Positions 11,692-24,582 of a stretch of DNA of 64,000 nt are shown piece by piece; within the stretch, counting starts at the first letter, position 1, and each line of letters opens with the position of its first letter. Both the position numbers and the translations under genes were made by a program. A model generated the notes under the pieces. That model did no database searches. It worked only from the letters and a program-made list of their open reading frames with translations, and was not told where the DNA came from. Origin of the DNA: Luscinia megarhynchos (taxonomy: Eukaryota > Chordata > Aves > Passeriformes > Turdidae); assembly GCA_034336665.1 (NCBI GenBank), contig CM067568.1:7833165-7897164 (forward strand), written 5' to 3'.

Positions 11692-13417
11692 GTGAGTGGC
11701 ACTTGTTGAACCTACTGGAGACTGAGTCACCTCTTCACTGATGAAAGATCACCGATATTATGTGCTCCAGGCTGGATTCCACCCTTGTCTCTCCACACTA
11801 CACTGATAAGAGGCAATATCTCAAGAGACCCAGGGCATTAAAAATGAGCTGAAGGTGTTCGCATTACCACCTACATTGTTTTACATTTCCAGTGAACTAC
11901 ATCCTAAGTGAGAGCAGCCCTGCTCCTCTTTGTCCCAAGCTTTGTGTTCCTGGCCTCTGCTTTTGTCCAAGCAGGAATATTCTCCCTCAGCAGGATCAGC
12001 TTTGGTTACATCAATTCTTTGCCTCAGTGTGTAAGCACTGTATAAACACGTAAATGCAAGTGCAGGCATAAAAGGGCAATGGGGCAATGTTTGGGGGCAA
12101 AAAAGATGGGTGAGACTGCAGCACCCCTGATTTAGTTGAGCTTAAACTGCCACAAAATCACACCCTGCCAGTGCCACCACATCCTGTAGAAATAACAGAA
12201 ACTGAAATGCTGAAAAAATCATAAATTAAGTAAAACCCCTTAAACTTAATCTCTTCTGCTTTCAGAGAAAATAGTAAAAGACTTACTTTTAGAAGTCAGT
12301 AGAAAACTTATCTACAGTTTTGGCATTCTGAAGCAAATGGAATTTGCCAAGTGCAAGAAGTTGTTTATAAGAAAAGAAACAGAGAACTGGAAGTAGTTCC
12401 AGAAAATTTATTATGACCCACCTGACTGTAGCCAAGAATATTACATCAGCCCAGATAGCCTGAGAACTGGAACAATATTGCTCTCAAATTAGCAAGTTGC
12501 TGGTACCACAGGCAGGGACAAATGGTTTTGCAGGAGGTCTGGGTTCTCTCCACAGCTCTGATGGTCAAGGCTGCTCCTAAACTCCCTCTCCCCGTGACCA
12601 GAAACAAAGGATTTCTCCTCTCTGTTCCTGAGGCTGGTTGCTTGGCTTTGGTGGGGGTGGGGAAATGGTGTTTGTTTTTAAAACACCTTAAGATTCTTAG
12701 GGCAGCGAGCATCTCTTGAGTGACGCTTCCAGAACTCGCTGTACTCAACTTGAGCTTCCTTGGTTCATGCTGAAAGAGGGATGACTACAAGGTAACTCCA
12801 TCCCAAAATCCACAGAGCCCTTGGTGTTGCTGATGAGCTACAATTAACTGTAATGCCAGCAAGCCAAGGAATTCTGTGGTGCCACGTTGAAAAAAGGAAA
12901 GCACAGCACACGCAAAGAGGTCAGCTGACACTTATGTAATTCAAAGATCATAATTAGAGAACACCTCTGCAATATGTAGACAATTTCCCTCCAAAATAAA
13001 ACACAGCACTGAGCAGTTACAATGACAGCTCATCCAACAACCTTCTCTTCCTCTCCCGCTGCAATCAAAGCCTGAGTGTCCCCCACTGCAGCTGCAGGGT
13101 GATTTCTCTCATTTAGCAGCACTGATAAATTACCTATTTTATGAGAATCTAAGAAGCCAAGAGTCATAAACTCTCTGATGGAGCTGGCATGACATCATTA
13201 ATTCTGAAGCAGCATTATGGATGCCTTTTATCTTGAAGCATCTAAAAGAACTTTCTTACACATTAAACAAGGTAGTTCATCAGCAGTGCTTCCTGGAAAG
13301 AGGCTTTCCTCTCCCTTCTCTTTCTCTCTCCTCATCACACTGGAGCATTCTGAGGAAAAAAGGTATGAAATGAGGTTCTGCTTCTGAACATTGAGTTCTT
13401 ACAATGATGAATCCTCT

Positions 13418-13681
13418 TTAACAGCTCCAGTAATCTCCTATTAATCTCTCACCAGCGTTAACACTCTGGGGCAAAATATAATCATCTTTAATCCTTTTGG
13501 GCTGGGGGAAGTTTTCTGAACCAAAAGCATTTAGTGCCTGAGCTAAAGCTTTCAGTACATGATCCCAGGATGAAGAGGCTCCCTCCATGTTATCAGCATA
13601 TCCTGACCCAAAACCTCCATGGGCATCCCCAGATGGAAAAATACCACTTAAGCATTGAAGTAAGAACCACATTGCATCCAA
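13418..13681 (-). other. protein-like open frame, unrecognised
   Basis: The frame is open for about 90 codons on the minus strand and ends in TAA just below 13418. There is an internal ATG at about codon 32. The translation is balanced rather than low-complexity: a Gly-rich stretch (HGGFGSGYADN), then a helix-like stretch (SWDHVLKALAQALNAF), then a mixed charged tail. A donor-like GCTG/GTGAGA lies in frame near its end, and an AG acceptor lies at the Gly-rich part. Together they would make a phase 1-1 exon. It might be an exon, a decayed retrocopy or a fragment of an old retroelement. I do not recognise the family, and the frame has no ATG at its beginning. Confidence 0.18.
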
Positions 13682-14227
13682 CCACAGAGAGCTCAGTTCT
13701 CATAAGCTTGGTCACATCATCCATAAGAGCCATGTTAGGTCTAAATCATACCATAGTTCATATTTTATGTAATTTTTTTATCTATAAAATACATAAACCA
13801 CATAAGCAAATAGCTAATGAAAAGTAGAATGCAGGAAATTTTACAGAGCAAACCAGAGGTCATCTGTTTCAAAGAGGTTATGTTGTCATTCGTGTTTCTG
13901 CTGCCAAATGTCTTCTCCACAAATAAAAGAGCATTTGTTGCATCAGGTTTCATTCCCAATTTCACTTTCTGTATTTTGTATAAAAGAAAATGCAGTTTAG
14001 ATACATCAGCATTTCTCATCTCACCAAGCACTGAGGAGGAAAATCACAGGGGGTTGGTGGCCATTTGTTTAGGTTTTTTGTTTGTTTGTTTTTATCCACA
14101 CCTGCCTGAAAGCTGAAGTGTGGATTTCAAACTATCAGGAAAAGCTGTGAAGGAGCATTTGGGCACACTACACAGACACAGTATATTAGTCAAAATTAGG
14201 TTCAGATTTAGGCTTCACTGAAGACAT

Positions 14228-14242
14228 CACCACCACCACCAC
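14228..14242. repeat. (CAC)5 microsatellite
   Basis: Five perfect CAC units in a short run. Confidence 0.85.
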
Positions 14243-17200
14243 TCTTGTTTCAAACATAGTTAAAAAGCTGAGGTTTGGGTCTAACTGGAGCCTTTAGCAA
14301 CTACTTCCATCTCTGCATTTCTTAGGTAGGAAGGAAAAGGTCTCTGAATTTCTTTTCACATAACAGACTGAAAAAACAAACTGACAATTCCTCTTTTCTT
14401 CTGAGATCCAATGAATAGACCCAAACCACTCCTTGCAGAAACACTGATTTATGGATTTGAATCGCCTTGGTCCTTCCTCCTTTTAAAGCAGTTTGAAGTT
14501 TCAAACAATACCTGGTATAAAACAAAGATCCATATCACTGTCTTTGTTTTCCAGCAGGAGAAACAAGGCACAGCCATCAAAGCCCTTGGTGCCCCAGGAA
14601 ACCCAGTGCATTGGAAGTCAGGGGAAAGGGTGGCAGAACAGAAGTGGTTATCAATAATTCTTTTCCTGTTTGCCCATCTTGGTGACCACAGGGCACCAAT
14701 TTTCCATTTCCCCCAAGCAGATTTATGCAATATCCTCCATGGAACCTGCCTGACAGCCTAAAAGCTCAAGGCATTTCCATATGGATATGGTTTATTCAGT
14801 GTCTTCAGCTGGGAGGTACAACAAAAAAATAAATCATTTCAATGCTAGCCTACTTCAGCATTGTTTTGGTTACCCTCTGGCTTGTTTTCTTTACATGCCC
14901 TTTCTCCTGAGGGATAGTGCCAACAAGGCATGCACCTCTACCTAAAAATCAATGGAAGAGTCCAGAAGGAACAGACACATTCATTCTGCCACTCTCCTAC
15001 TTTTCTCCCTTCGTTAAACAAGCATCTCTGTTTTGCTTCACTGCTCCTGTGCACCAGACTAACGACTTCCAAGATTTTTCCACAACAATATCCAAAGCCC
15101 TGTTCCAGCACAACGTTCTGGAATGGTTTTTCCAGTGCACACACATATTCCCCCAGCTGACTTCTTTCATTTCCAAGTTATTGTACCATTAGAATGACAA
15201 GATGAGATTTATTGCATCGCAGACGTATCCTAAATAACCAGAGAGGCGCTGACATTCCCAGCTCTGGATGGGGCCTGTGCAAAACCCTCTCTCCTGCTGG
15301 AAGGACAATCTGAGATCAGATTGATGTGGAGGTTTTCAGCAGGGAATGATTAAAAATAAAATAAAAACTGGGGGAGAGGGAAGGTATTTTGAAGAAAAAC
15401 TTCTCTATTCTCAGAAGAGAAGGACAACTATTTTGAGGCAGCATTAAAAACCTTAAGGCTGTGCTGAAAGAGAAGTTTGGAGTGGGAAAAGCCTTTGGAG
15501 GCTGGAAAGGCAACAGTAGGTTTAGTACACAGCTCCTGGGACCCAGCAACAGAAATACTGAATTTATTCCAGTCTGTCACTAAATCATGTGACTAAGGCA
15601 TTTCCCTTGGTTTCTCATCTGTTAAACAGTTAACAACCCTGCTTCCCACAGACCATGCCTCAGAGATGCTTGGAAAGGAAAAAGCTACAAGATGCAGAGG
15701 AAGGAAGCAGCAAGGCAAGACAAAAGCTCTCAGTCTGCACAGGGGAAAAGCTCTAAACTGAACACTAAATTCCTGATCCACTGAGACCAAAGGCTGAGCA
15801 TTAGTCTGCTGCTTTATATAAAACATAATACTCTATATATCAGCATCAAAGCAAGGCAACTTCAGAACTCTGGTTTTCCTCCAAAGAACTCTTGGGGGAA
15901 AATAAAAGCCCCAACCAACACAGAGCAAGACAACTCTGAGTGAACATGACAAAGTCAGCAGCTGCTTCAAGACAAGTATTAACCTGAAAAACAAGCACTT
16001 TCTCATCTATGGTGAAGCAGGTGTTACTGCAATTACAGATTTCTGGCATTTGCAATTAAATCCTTGATTCTCAACCAGTGCAGGGACAAAGCAGAGCCAG
16101 GAAAGAACACAGAAGTTCCATCCATATCCACCAAAGGTGCTGCTCATTGCCTCTGTGTTTGTGGCAACATCTGTGTCCTGATAAAAATACAATTTTTTTA
16201 CGTTTCCAACCCAAATTATGCAGCAAAGAAGCTGTTTTACAACAAATTATGAGATAAGACTAAACCTCTTTCTGCTCTTTCCCCAGCCTTTAAAAGCCTG
16301 AAGAGAGATGAAAGGCAAGCCAGGGCATGCCAGCGGGAGCAGGAAAATGACTTCAAGATCACCAGTCACACACACAGAAAATTCCCTTTATTGGCACTGT
16401 CTGACCAGAGAGAGGAAAAAAATCAATTAAAGAAAATTTAAAAAGAAGATCAATCTGTTGTGGTGAGACTAAAAGACACCCAGCTTCACCAGCCATCTTC
16501 ACTTTGAGCTTCACACAAAGCTTCACTTTGTTTGAAACTCGGAGCCTTGGAGCAAGAGATGAGCATGAGGCTTGGTCTGTCACAAGGTAGAGCACAGAAG
16601 GATGTTGTTTTTCAGGGATTATATCCCCCAGTTAGGACACTTTACTCTATGCCTCCTTTTCCCTGCCTGGGAACAGAGGAATAACATAGGAATTTTTATT
16701 AAATATTAACAGTTTCAATTCTTGATGGGCAAGGCTCATTTCTGCAGCACAGCTTCTCCCTGAGCAAAGGCTTTTTCTGTTTCAGATTGACACAGAGGCT
16801 GCAGAGAGAACAGTTTGCCATAATTCTGCAATGAGTAATGAACTCACACGGCTTCCATCTGCAGCATGTGATCCATGGAACTTCCCAGAGGAGGAAGAGA
16901 CCTTTCCCTGCAGCCCAGCCTGGCTGGACTGTATCAGCAGCTATTCCCAACCCACGTGCTCCAGCATCACCCTCTTGCGTGGAACCAATCCATGCTGAAA
17001 TTGCACTTATCACCCTCAACTTTTACTCCTGATTTCAATTGTCATCTTTAAAAGAAAGTTATTTCTTTCCTTGCAGTTTTCCACATTCCTTGCCTGGTTC
17101 CGAGCAACTCCAACTGCATCTGACATTAATAATATCGCCTCTGTGAGGACCTGCTGCTCCATCCCTTGGGGCTGAACTGCAGACAAGTTTGTGACAGGCA

Positions 17201-17707
17201 GAGCCAAAAAAAAGGGCTTATTTCATCATGTAAGAGACTGATTTTTACTTTAATTCCAGACCAATCCCTTCCAAAAATAAAAGGCAACTAAATGGTCAGT
17301 GCAGTTTCTCTGCTGCCTTTCCCAAGGTCATGACCAAGGGCTGGCAGGCTCACAGCCAGGCCGTGAAAGAGATGAATTTCCCCTTCCTGACCTCTTAAAA
17401 AGTATAACATCTTGGCTCATCCTTGTGCCTCTTTAATCTCTTTGCTGCATTCATACATTCTCACCAACCAGAACACAGTTGCTGCTCCACAGTATTTTTT
17501 TTTCCCCCCAATAAACATTCCTTGTTCATTTTATTATTAAACATCATCTGATCCTGCACCCTGGAAGCAGAGTGATTTTGGAGTGCCCATAAATCACATC
17601 ACAAACTAGACTGAAATAACTTTTAAAAATTACTATTATTCCTGATATATTTTACAGCCCATTATTGCAAGCAGATTATTCTGCCACGTATAAAGTCTCG
17701 ATGAATT

Positions 17708-17726
17708 AACAAACAAACAAAAAAAC
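17708..17726. repeat. short (AAAC)n / A-rich run
   Basis: A few AAAC units run into a short A tract. A reverse-complement counterpart, (GTTT)n, lies at about 14076-14093. No element is recognisable next to either. Confidence 0.7.
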
Positions 17727-19970
17727 CCTAAAAGCCAAGAAGAAAATAGCAGAAGACCCCAAGTACTACCTGTAGCTTGTACTACTGGAAGCAAGGGCTG
17801 AGGAAGTTGCAAGGAGGCAGCTCTTGCTGTCATTTCTACACTTTCACCTTCACTGGAGTATTTTCTGCTTTGTGCTGGCCAAGGAAACAGAAATCATCTG
17901 CTCACACAGTATTTCACCAACTAAAGTGTGCAGGTTTGCATGGTTCAGAACCACTAAGGCAGCAACCAGAAGGGAAAAAAGTTTTTTGGCAATCTCTCTA
18001 CCTCTTCTGAAAAATAAACTGTATTAAGACAGTGGTTTCCTTCCAGTTTAAGGCAACAAAAGTCTAACTGGGAGTATGCAATACCAAATTAAAGGGCTGA
18101 AATAAGTATGATGGATAACAAAGAATTGGGGGAAAAATCCTCACACCGAAAAAGCACTTGGTATCTTTGGCTCATTAGATCGAAATCTGAAGTCTCATAG
18201 AAAGGGGTGGAAAAGGCTTATTCACACTCAATTCTCTTCCAGTTTTTGTGGTTTGTGACATTTCATCTTCTCTGTACTGGTGCTCAGGGACAGAGCCTTG
18301 CAAACAATGAAGTGGTTTAAATGACTGCAGGGTTTCAGTGGAAACAGATGAATTCAGATGAAAATCCACATTGGGCCACCAGAATATCTGAGCTTCAGCT
18401 TTACACTGAATATCCTGATGCCTGGATCTGGATCCCCACACTGGTATCCAGTGGGATACAGCACAGTGTAACCAGCAATCAGCCACAGAAGCTCCTGTCC
18501 CCTTGGGTGAGGACCATTGTCCATGTCAAGAGGATCTCCGGGAAGAGCATCCAGTGCAATGCCACCCTCAGGGCCATGGCTTCATCTGGAACTTGCCCCC
18601 ATGAATCCCAAGTGATGACTGAAGATAAGGAGCAGGATCCCATCCCAACAGGGATACACACGAGCTCCATCCCCAAGATAAGAAGCTGCAGCAGGCAACC
18701 TTCAGGTTGAATTCTTTCCCTGCTTTATGGGAATGACTTGGAGCTTGGAAATGAGAGGAGCAGGGGCTGTGCAAATAAGCAGCCAGGCTTAAGTCACTAA
18801 TGTCACATCAGCACCAGCCTGATGGCTTTTGAAGCTGGCACACACAGATTATGTAGAGGAGGCTGCAGGAAGGCACAGAACCTGCAGGAGACTTGTATTA
18901 ACAACTAGATTTGGGTTAGTAGCTGAGCAAAAGCGGGAGCAGCACAGGGAGAGTGTAATTGGATCCTGGCTTGGGGAGGAAAGAAAAGGCTGTGCTCTGT
19001 GTGTAAACATATGGAGGAAAAGCGAAAGGAAAGCCAAAAAAGCCTTGTCAGAGCTGACCACACTTGCTTTCCACAACTGAGGTTTTCAGCCACCCTTTTT
19101 TATTACAAAAGAAACAAAATAAATACAAGCGCAGCAGAGGATTTCTGTGAGCGCTGTGGGTGTGGGAGCAGGACATGTATGACACAAGCTGGTGGCACAG
19201 CAGGGCTGTGAATCATATGGTAATCAGAGGTTCCTGCCCAAACAATGCACACAGTGTTGGGCTACAGGTTGTGTAGGCAGCAGCCCTGAGCTCATGGACT
19301 GAGATTCTGAACAGAAAAAAAAAAAGAGAGAACCTGGGCTCTGGAATGGTGATCACACTTCATCTGTCTCCTCTAACAGAAGAACCTCAAAACTACAGAG
19401 AAAACTCCTACTCCACCCCACCATCCCTCTCTGTTGGACTTGCCTCAGAACTTTGTAATAATGAATTAAATAAAAAAGATATACTCAGATGCTTTTGAGC
19501 ACCACCAAATTGTTATTTACTACATTAAACTGCTGAACACCCTTTCTAAAATTACCTACCTATTACTAAAATAGTTTTCCATCTATTTTTCAGCAAGATA
19601 AAAAAAGCAGCAAGAACTCATGAGTCAAGTGGGAGGTGCTGAGCCAACCTGGAATTCGTCTCTGACCAGGATCTGGAAAACCTGGTACTCAGGAGAAAGA
19701 CAAAGGCCTGAATGTCACCTAAAAATAACAATTCAGAGAAGAGCACAGTAGTAACACAACAAAATGCAAAGAATACGCAAGCTTACCCAGCAAATGCCAG
19801 AGCAGGAGACCAAAATAAATCATAACTGAGGCAGACCTAGTGAAAACCACAGGCATAATAAAAAACAGACAGTAAAACACAACAGAGATGGATCGCTAGC
19901 TCTGAGTTTTCTCTGGTAATGTTTCCAGTAAGGCCCAGAAAATAAATCTCATGGTGGAAACAATAAGAAC

Positions 19971-20018
19971 TTCTGAGTTACAGAGCTCTTCTGAGTTACA
20001 GAGCTCTTCTGAGTTACA
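19971..20018. repeat. 18-bp tandem repeat, 2.7 copies
   Basis: The unit TTCTGAGTTACAGAGCTC is repeated perfectly at 19971-19988 and 19989-20006, with a partial third copy at 20007-20018. The identity between copies points to recent expansion, and the copy number probably varies between individuals. The unit is six codons long, so a minus-strand open frame (19896-20165) shows a hexapeptide repeat. That frame has no other coding sign. Confidence 0.93.
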
Positions 20019-20810
20019 AGGCCGTACAGATGTACACACGCACGAGACTGAGAAGGAAACAGCATCGTCTACGATTTCTACAAATTGGTGTAGTTGCAGT
20101 TTCTCTTGAAATAACATCTGTATGCACCAAGGAAAGTAGGAAGGAAATATGCTCCTTAAAAACACGCTCCACTTCTTTTTCCAAGCAAAACCAGGTACAC
20201 TCCAGCTCTGTTAGCCCCAACTATAAGGCCAGTGTGATCACTGCCCCCTGAGGCCCCGGGCTCTCTTATTTTACATTCAGCAGTCATGGGAGACCTGCAG
20301 GAAAAGGCAGGTCCAGAAGGCTACAAAAGCAAACAAATCCCAAATCATGCTCTTCACAGCAGCCCTGCCTTTCCCTAGGAGAGGCTGTGGGACAAACTGG
20401 AGTTGGATCTACTGCACTGACCACGCTTTGTCAGGACAAACATTGCTCAGGCTGAGGGATACACATCTGCCAAAGCTCTCTGGGAACAGGCAGGACCAAT
20501 TTCTGCTGAGAGCAGTTGATTCTGCTGAACTGAAAAACCATAATTCCGCAATTCTCTGTACATGCAGCCCCCTTCCCCTCTCCTTAGGCCATCTCTGTAC
20601 ACATTTTTTTATTTATTTCTTCTCCTATGTCTGTCACAGCTGTTTAGCAGAGTACATCTCAGGCAGAAAGCTCTTTCAGATAGAAAATTCAGTGTCTTGC
20701 ACTGTGAGTCTTAATATATAGAAACAGTGCCCAGAGGTGAGCTTTGGACTTGAGAGAAGGCTTATGATGGGCTGGTTCTGCTTTGAGTGCATAATAGCTC
20801 ATCATATAAA

Positions 20811-20935
20811 GAGAATCACAGAATCATTAGGGTTACAAAACCTCCAAGATCATTAAGATGAAATACCCCTATGTCCACCGAACCATTTCATGAAGTGCCA
20901 CATCCACTCCTTCACATTCCTTCTCCACTGTAACA
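20811..20935 (-). mobile_element. CR1 LINE fragment, minus strand
   Basis: The reversed CR1 3' tail 'gaatcacagaatcattagggtt' is followed by 'acctccaagatcattaagatg', a 'gtccaccgaaccattt' box and 'tgaagtgccacatcc'. This is the usual order in avian CR1 copies of the type ending 'cctctaagatcatc'. The copy is short and degraded, and its right boundary is fuzzy. Confidence 0.82.
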
Positions 20936-23900
20936 ATGCCACACACTATTAAAATTATTAAACTATTCGGCCTAAACTATCCCAAATGGAACCATGGACA
21001 TATTTAAGTAGCCTTATTAACTGCCAGACAGCCAACACTGAGGAGACTCCCATGTGTAACAAAGGTACCAGAGATGTCTCCTCTGGATGCTGTGACGCCA
21101 GGCACTTGCACAACTTATGTGCCAACAATCAATGTGAGCAAGAGGAGACTGAGACTCAGACACTGTTCTGGCAGATGAAAGGCTTTACAAAAAAGCCCAG
21201 GCAAGAGCTGAGCTATGCAGGCCACGCCAGTATCTGCAGACATGGTTATTAAAGCTCCAGCAGCCTCCAGATCTCTTACCTTAAAAAAACAACAGTGAGA
21301 ATGCACCAGGCAATTTGGGAATTGTCACTAGCCAGACTAAACCAGGGTGAGTGAAGGCTGAAAGTGCAACCTTTCCCCTCAACACCAGGAGAATCCCCCA
21401 CCTTCCAGTTCAGCAACAGGATCCTTCATCCACTGGGCATTCAGCCAGTGCTATGCTCCAAGGGCAGGTATTGCCAGGATAATCCATCCGACTTGCTTTT
21501 GGTGGCCTCTGCTCATTTCTGCCTCACTCACACATGAAAACTTGGGAAAACCTTGGTGAAACTGAGTAAATTTCCCAGTAAACCATCTGCTCGTCCTGCA
21601 GAGACTGAGAGTCTGGGTTGGATTCGTGGGAGGAAATGGTGAGAGGCTTGCAAAGCCAGCCTTGCATAACCTCGCTGACATCAAAGGCCTGCCAGGGTTT
21701 TAAATCAGATCAAAATTTGACTGTGCAGCATTTGCACTAGAAACAATCAAAACTCAGATATCCTCAGAAGCAATTTTTGATTCATGCTTACATTTTAACC
21801 TAGACCTTTTCTCCACAATTTCTTTATTTTTTCTAAAGCAGACCAATTTAAGATAAGATTATTCGTATTTAGTAAATCACCTTATAGGTCTTTTAAAGCA
21901 GCTGCTTAAAATGCCTGAGCCCATGCAGGGAACACCAGAATATTAAACATCTGACATGTTCAGTGAAGCATTTCTATAGAGAATTAAGAATAGATAAGAA
22001 GGGTATGAGGAAGAAAGAGGATAAAGTGCAAGCAGCATGAGGGAGGAAAACCCAACCTACTACTTGCAGGGTTTTTTGAGAGTCAAATAACTGGCCTGAA
22101 TGAAACCACAAATACCTGTTCACTGTGTTACGTTTTGCATCCTGAATAATACATATACCTCTCCTGCGTATTGAAAATAAAACTCACTGGAGCTGTCATG
22201 GTTACTGTGCAGATAGAGAGTGTCAGGATTAAATGACATCCTTATGTTACACCTGGAAAACGTGCAGAGGTGTAACTTGTAAGGGAAATAGTTTTGTATT
22301 TTAGCTGTTGTCCCAATTCAAGAAGAGCATGGAGTGCATCTAGAGGATGTTTCACTGTCTGCAGAGGGAGAGAGGTCCTAGCAGAGAAAGCCAACCTAAC
22401 CCAAACCTCTGGATTTGCAGGACAGGCTGCATAAGGCACACACTGAAAAGAAATTCACAGCATGTGTGTAAAGATGTATTATTACAAAATAGAAATATAT
22501 GTACTTTAGAGGAGCTGAAGTGACTGATACCCACAGGATTAAAAGTATAATTTACTTGGGGTCACTTTCTGCACTGACAGGAGTTCAAAAATGCCTTTGT
22601 TCTTAGTCAACTGGCTAAGACAAATTTATTCAGATGGAACAGATATGAACAGCAACAAGGATTAATTACAACATAATTAATTAATGGTAACGTCTGGATG
22701 AAATGATAAACCAGTGGAAAGATTAAAAAAAACCTAAACTGTGATAGAGATCCTCGGTAACCAGATCCATTTATTACCATTAGCACCAGAGCCAGCATTA
22801 CAGTTTCTCTCTCTGCCATATAAAGTTATAATTAATTATGCAGCACAGCCGTCGACACCTGAGATCGATTCCCAATTCTGCTCTTCCAGGACCAGACTTT
22901 GTGAGAGGAGACAACTTTGGAGACACCTGATACTGCCTTAGCATCTGGTACCTTGGCACAGAGTGTGCTGGAGCACAGTGATCCCCTCCCCTGACACGGT
23001 ACAGACACAGGAAAAATAGGGGAAAAGGGTCTATTTAATTTTTTAAAAATTCTTCACTTCAAAGTTGATCATGTGCATTTTATGGGTAAAACCAGCAAGG
23101 CACAAGCAGCTCACAGACTTGTGGCAAACTCTGTGGCTCTTTTACCACGAGCTTCCTTTTTGGATTGCAGAGTTCCTGGAGTTCCTCAGACAAACGTGAA
23201 CAGGCTGTGCTGCACTGGCATGAGGCACTTTCTGCAGTGGGAGATCCAGCTTTCACCTCAGACAGTCCCAAAAAGGAATAGGAATAAATGGGCTGCAAGA
23301 TTAAAACAGCCCAAATTGATAATGAACTTCAGGTTTATTTTGAACTGAGCTCACTCCTAAACGGTGTCCCCTTAACTAAGTGACTCAGGGGATTGGTTTG
23401 AATTGCTATGTTCTGGATTTCATTATTCCCCTCTGGGCAAGTAGATGTATTTCAGAGCCTGAAACTTCATTTGGAGAAATCCTGCTATAGCTGGAAAAGC
23501 AGGAATCAAACCAACCAGGACGGGATACATACCCTGAGTCAGCATTGAAATTCCTGTTCAAATTCCACTGCAGCATTTACTGAGTCTGGAAAGGACGAGA
23601 GGAAATAAAAGAAAGACAAGAGGCTTGCCTTACACTGCCAGCAGCACACAGCCATGTGTGTGCTACAGGAAACAGTCTTGGGCTCCACTTTTCAGAGTGT
23701 TTCTTTTCAACAAGAAGCAGCTCATTGTATAATAGCACAATTCTATTCCTGTTCCTGGCTTATTCTGTGCCTCACCTTCCTACCAGCTGGTGGCTGCAAC
23801 TGCTGCTATCTCACCTGCTAGGGAGAGGTGAGTGTTTTGCCTTTTGACAGGAGACTTGTTGCTGCAAGTCTGATATATTTAACATTCTTTCTACCTGGTT

Positions 23901-24440
23901 CATTTACTAACACAAAATAATTAGCTTCCAGAGACAACTGGCAGGGCTCAAAGGACTCCTCCACTGAGATTTGTAACCAGAGTTTTGAGTCTGAGCAAAC
24001 ACAAAGGGAAGGGGAAAAAAAGAAAAAAGGCAGAGCATGTGTTCAAGATGAGACTTGCAGCAAAAGCCTCAGCACAGTGCTGAATCCCAGGTGATAATAG
24101 TGAAGGAATGCACAGAAGCAGAAGGTTGAATCTGCAGCACCAGCAGACTCAAATGTGATTGCAATTACAGGGAAGATGTGTTTCTACTCATCACAGCTCT
24201 CCTTTCTCTTGGCTCACTCCCAGCAAATCATAGAGGTTTTATGGGCAACTCATATTTGAGACCAAAAATTAATGGAGATACTGACCACATACATAGCATA
24301 CATTAAAGTAATTTGATTTAAAGGACAACTATTAATGGTTTTCTTTCTCCAGCTACCTGCCTAACCAAGAAATACTCAGGAGACAGCAATTAAATCACAA
24401 CTTGTTGATCCTTAAGGACTAAAAGTAAACAGACCTATGT
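20936..24440. other. non-coding stretch
   Basis: No gene or repeat family is recognised. The sequence is AT-leaning. Two TAATTA-rich patches, near 22664-22686 and at 22828-22839, are the only notable feature. A strong splice-like minus-strand pair at 23533-23585 is stopped in all three frames. Confidence 0.55.
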
Positions 24441-24582
24441 CATAGAATCATAGAATTCTAGAATGGTTTCGCTTGGAAGGAATCTTAAATATCACCTTGG
24501 GCATGGACACCCTCCACTACACCAGGCTACTCAGAGACCAATCCAGCCTGGTCCTAAACACTTCCAGGTATAGGGATGTGTG
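24441..24582 (-). mobile_element. CR1 LINE 3' fragment, minus strand
   Basis: The copy starts with the clear reversed CR1 tail 'catagaatcatagaattctagaatgg', followed by 'cgcttggaaggaatcttaaatatcacc'. It then has 'gggcatggacaccctccacta', 'caccaggctactcagagacc' and 'cacttccaggtataggga'. About twenty consensus bases appear to be missing between the 'atcacc' and 'gggcatgg' boxes, so the copy carries an internal deletion as well as 5' truncation. Confidence 0.92.

Larger units (their letters stand above)
11205..20810. other. non-coding stretch with candidate exons
   Basis: No gene is firmly recognised. The stretch contains a candidate plus-strand exon (11586-11691), a protein-like minus-strand frame (13418-13681), a (CAC)n run (14228-14242), two short AAAC-type runs (14076-14093 and 17708-17726) and an 18-bp tandem repeat (19971-20018). 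The rest is AT-leaning, repeat-poor and frequently stopped in all frames. Confidence 0.5.

Noticed and set aside
18321..18710. 129-codon plus-strand open frame
   Set aside because: No recognisable domain, no convincing splice or promoter context, and no consistent coding signal. The length is within chance for a 64-kb window.
23533..23585. Excellent minus-strand acceptor (CTTTCCAG) with a CAGG/GTATGT donor
   Set aside because: Every frame is stopped within 53 bases. At best this is a non-coding exon, and there is no further support.
23788..23827. Plus-strand acceptor CTACCAG and donor GAG/GTGAGT 40 bases apart
   Set aside because: The segment is very short, and a minus-strand donor overlaps the same site. 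Splice-like words of this quality arise by chance in T/C-rich DNA.
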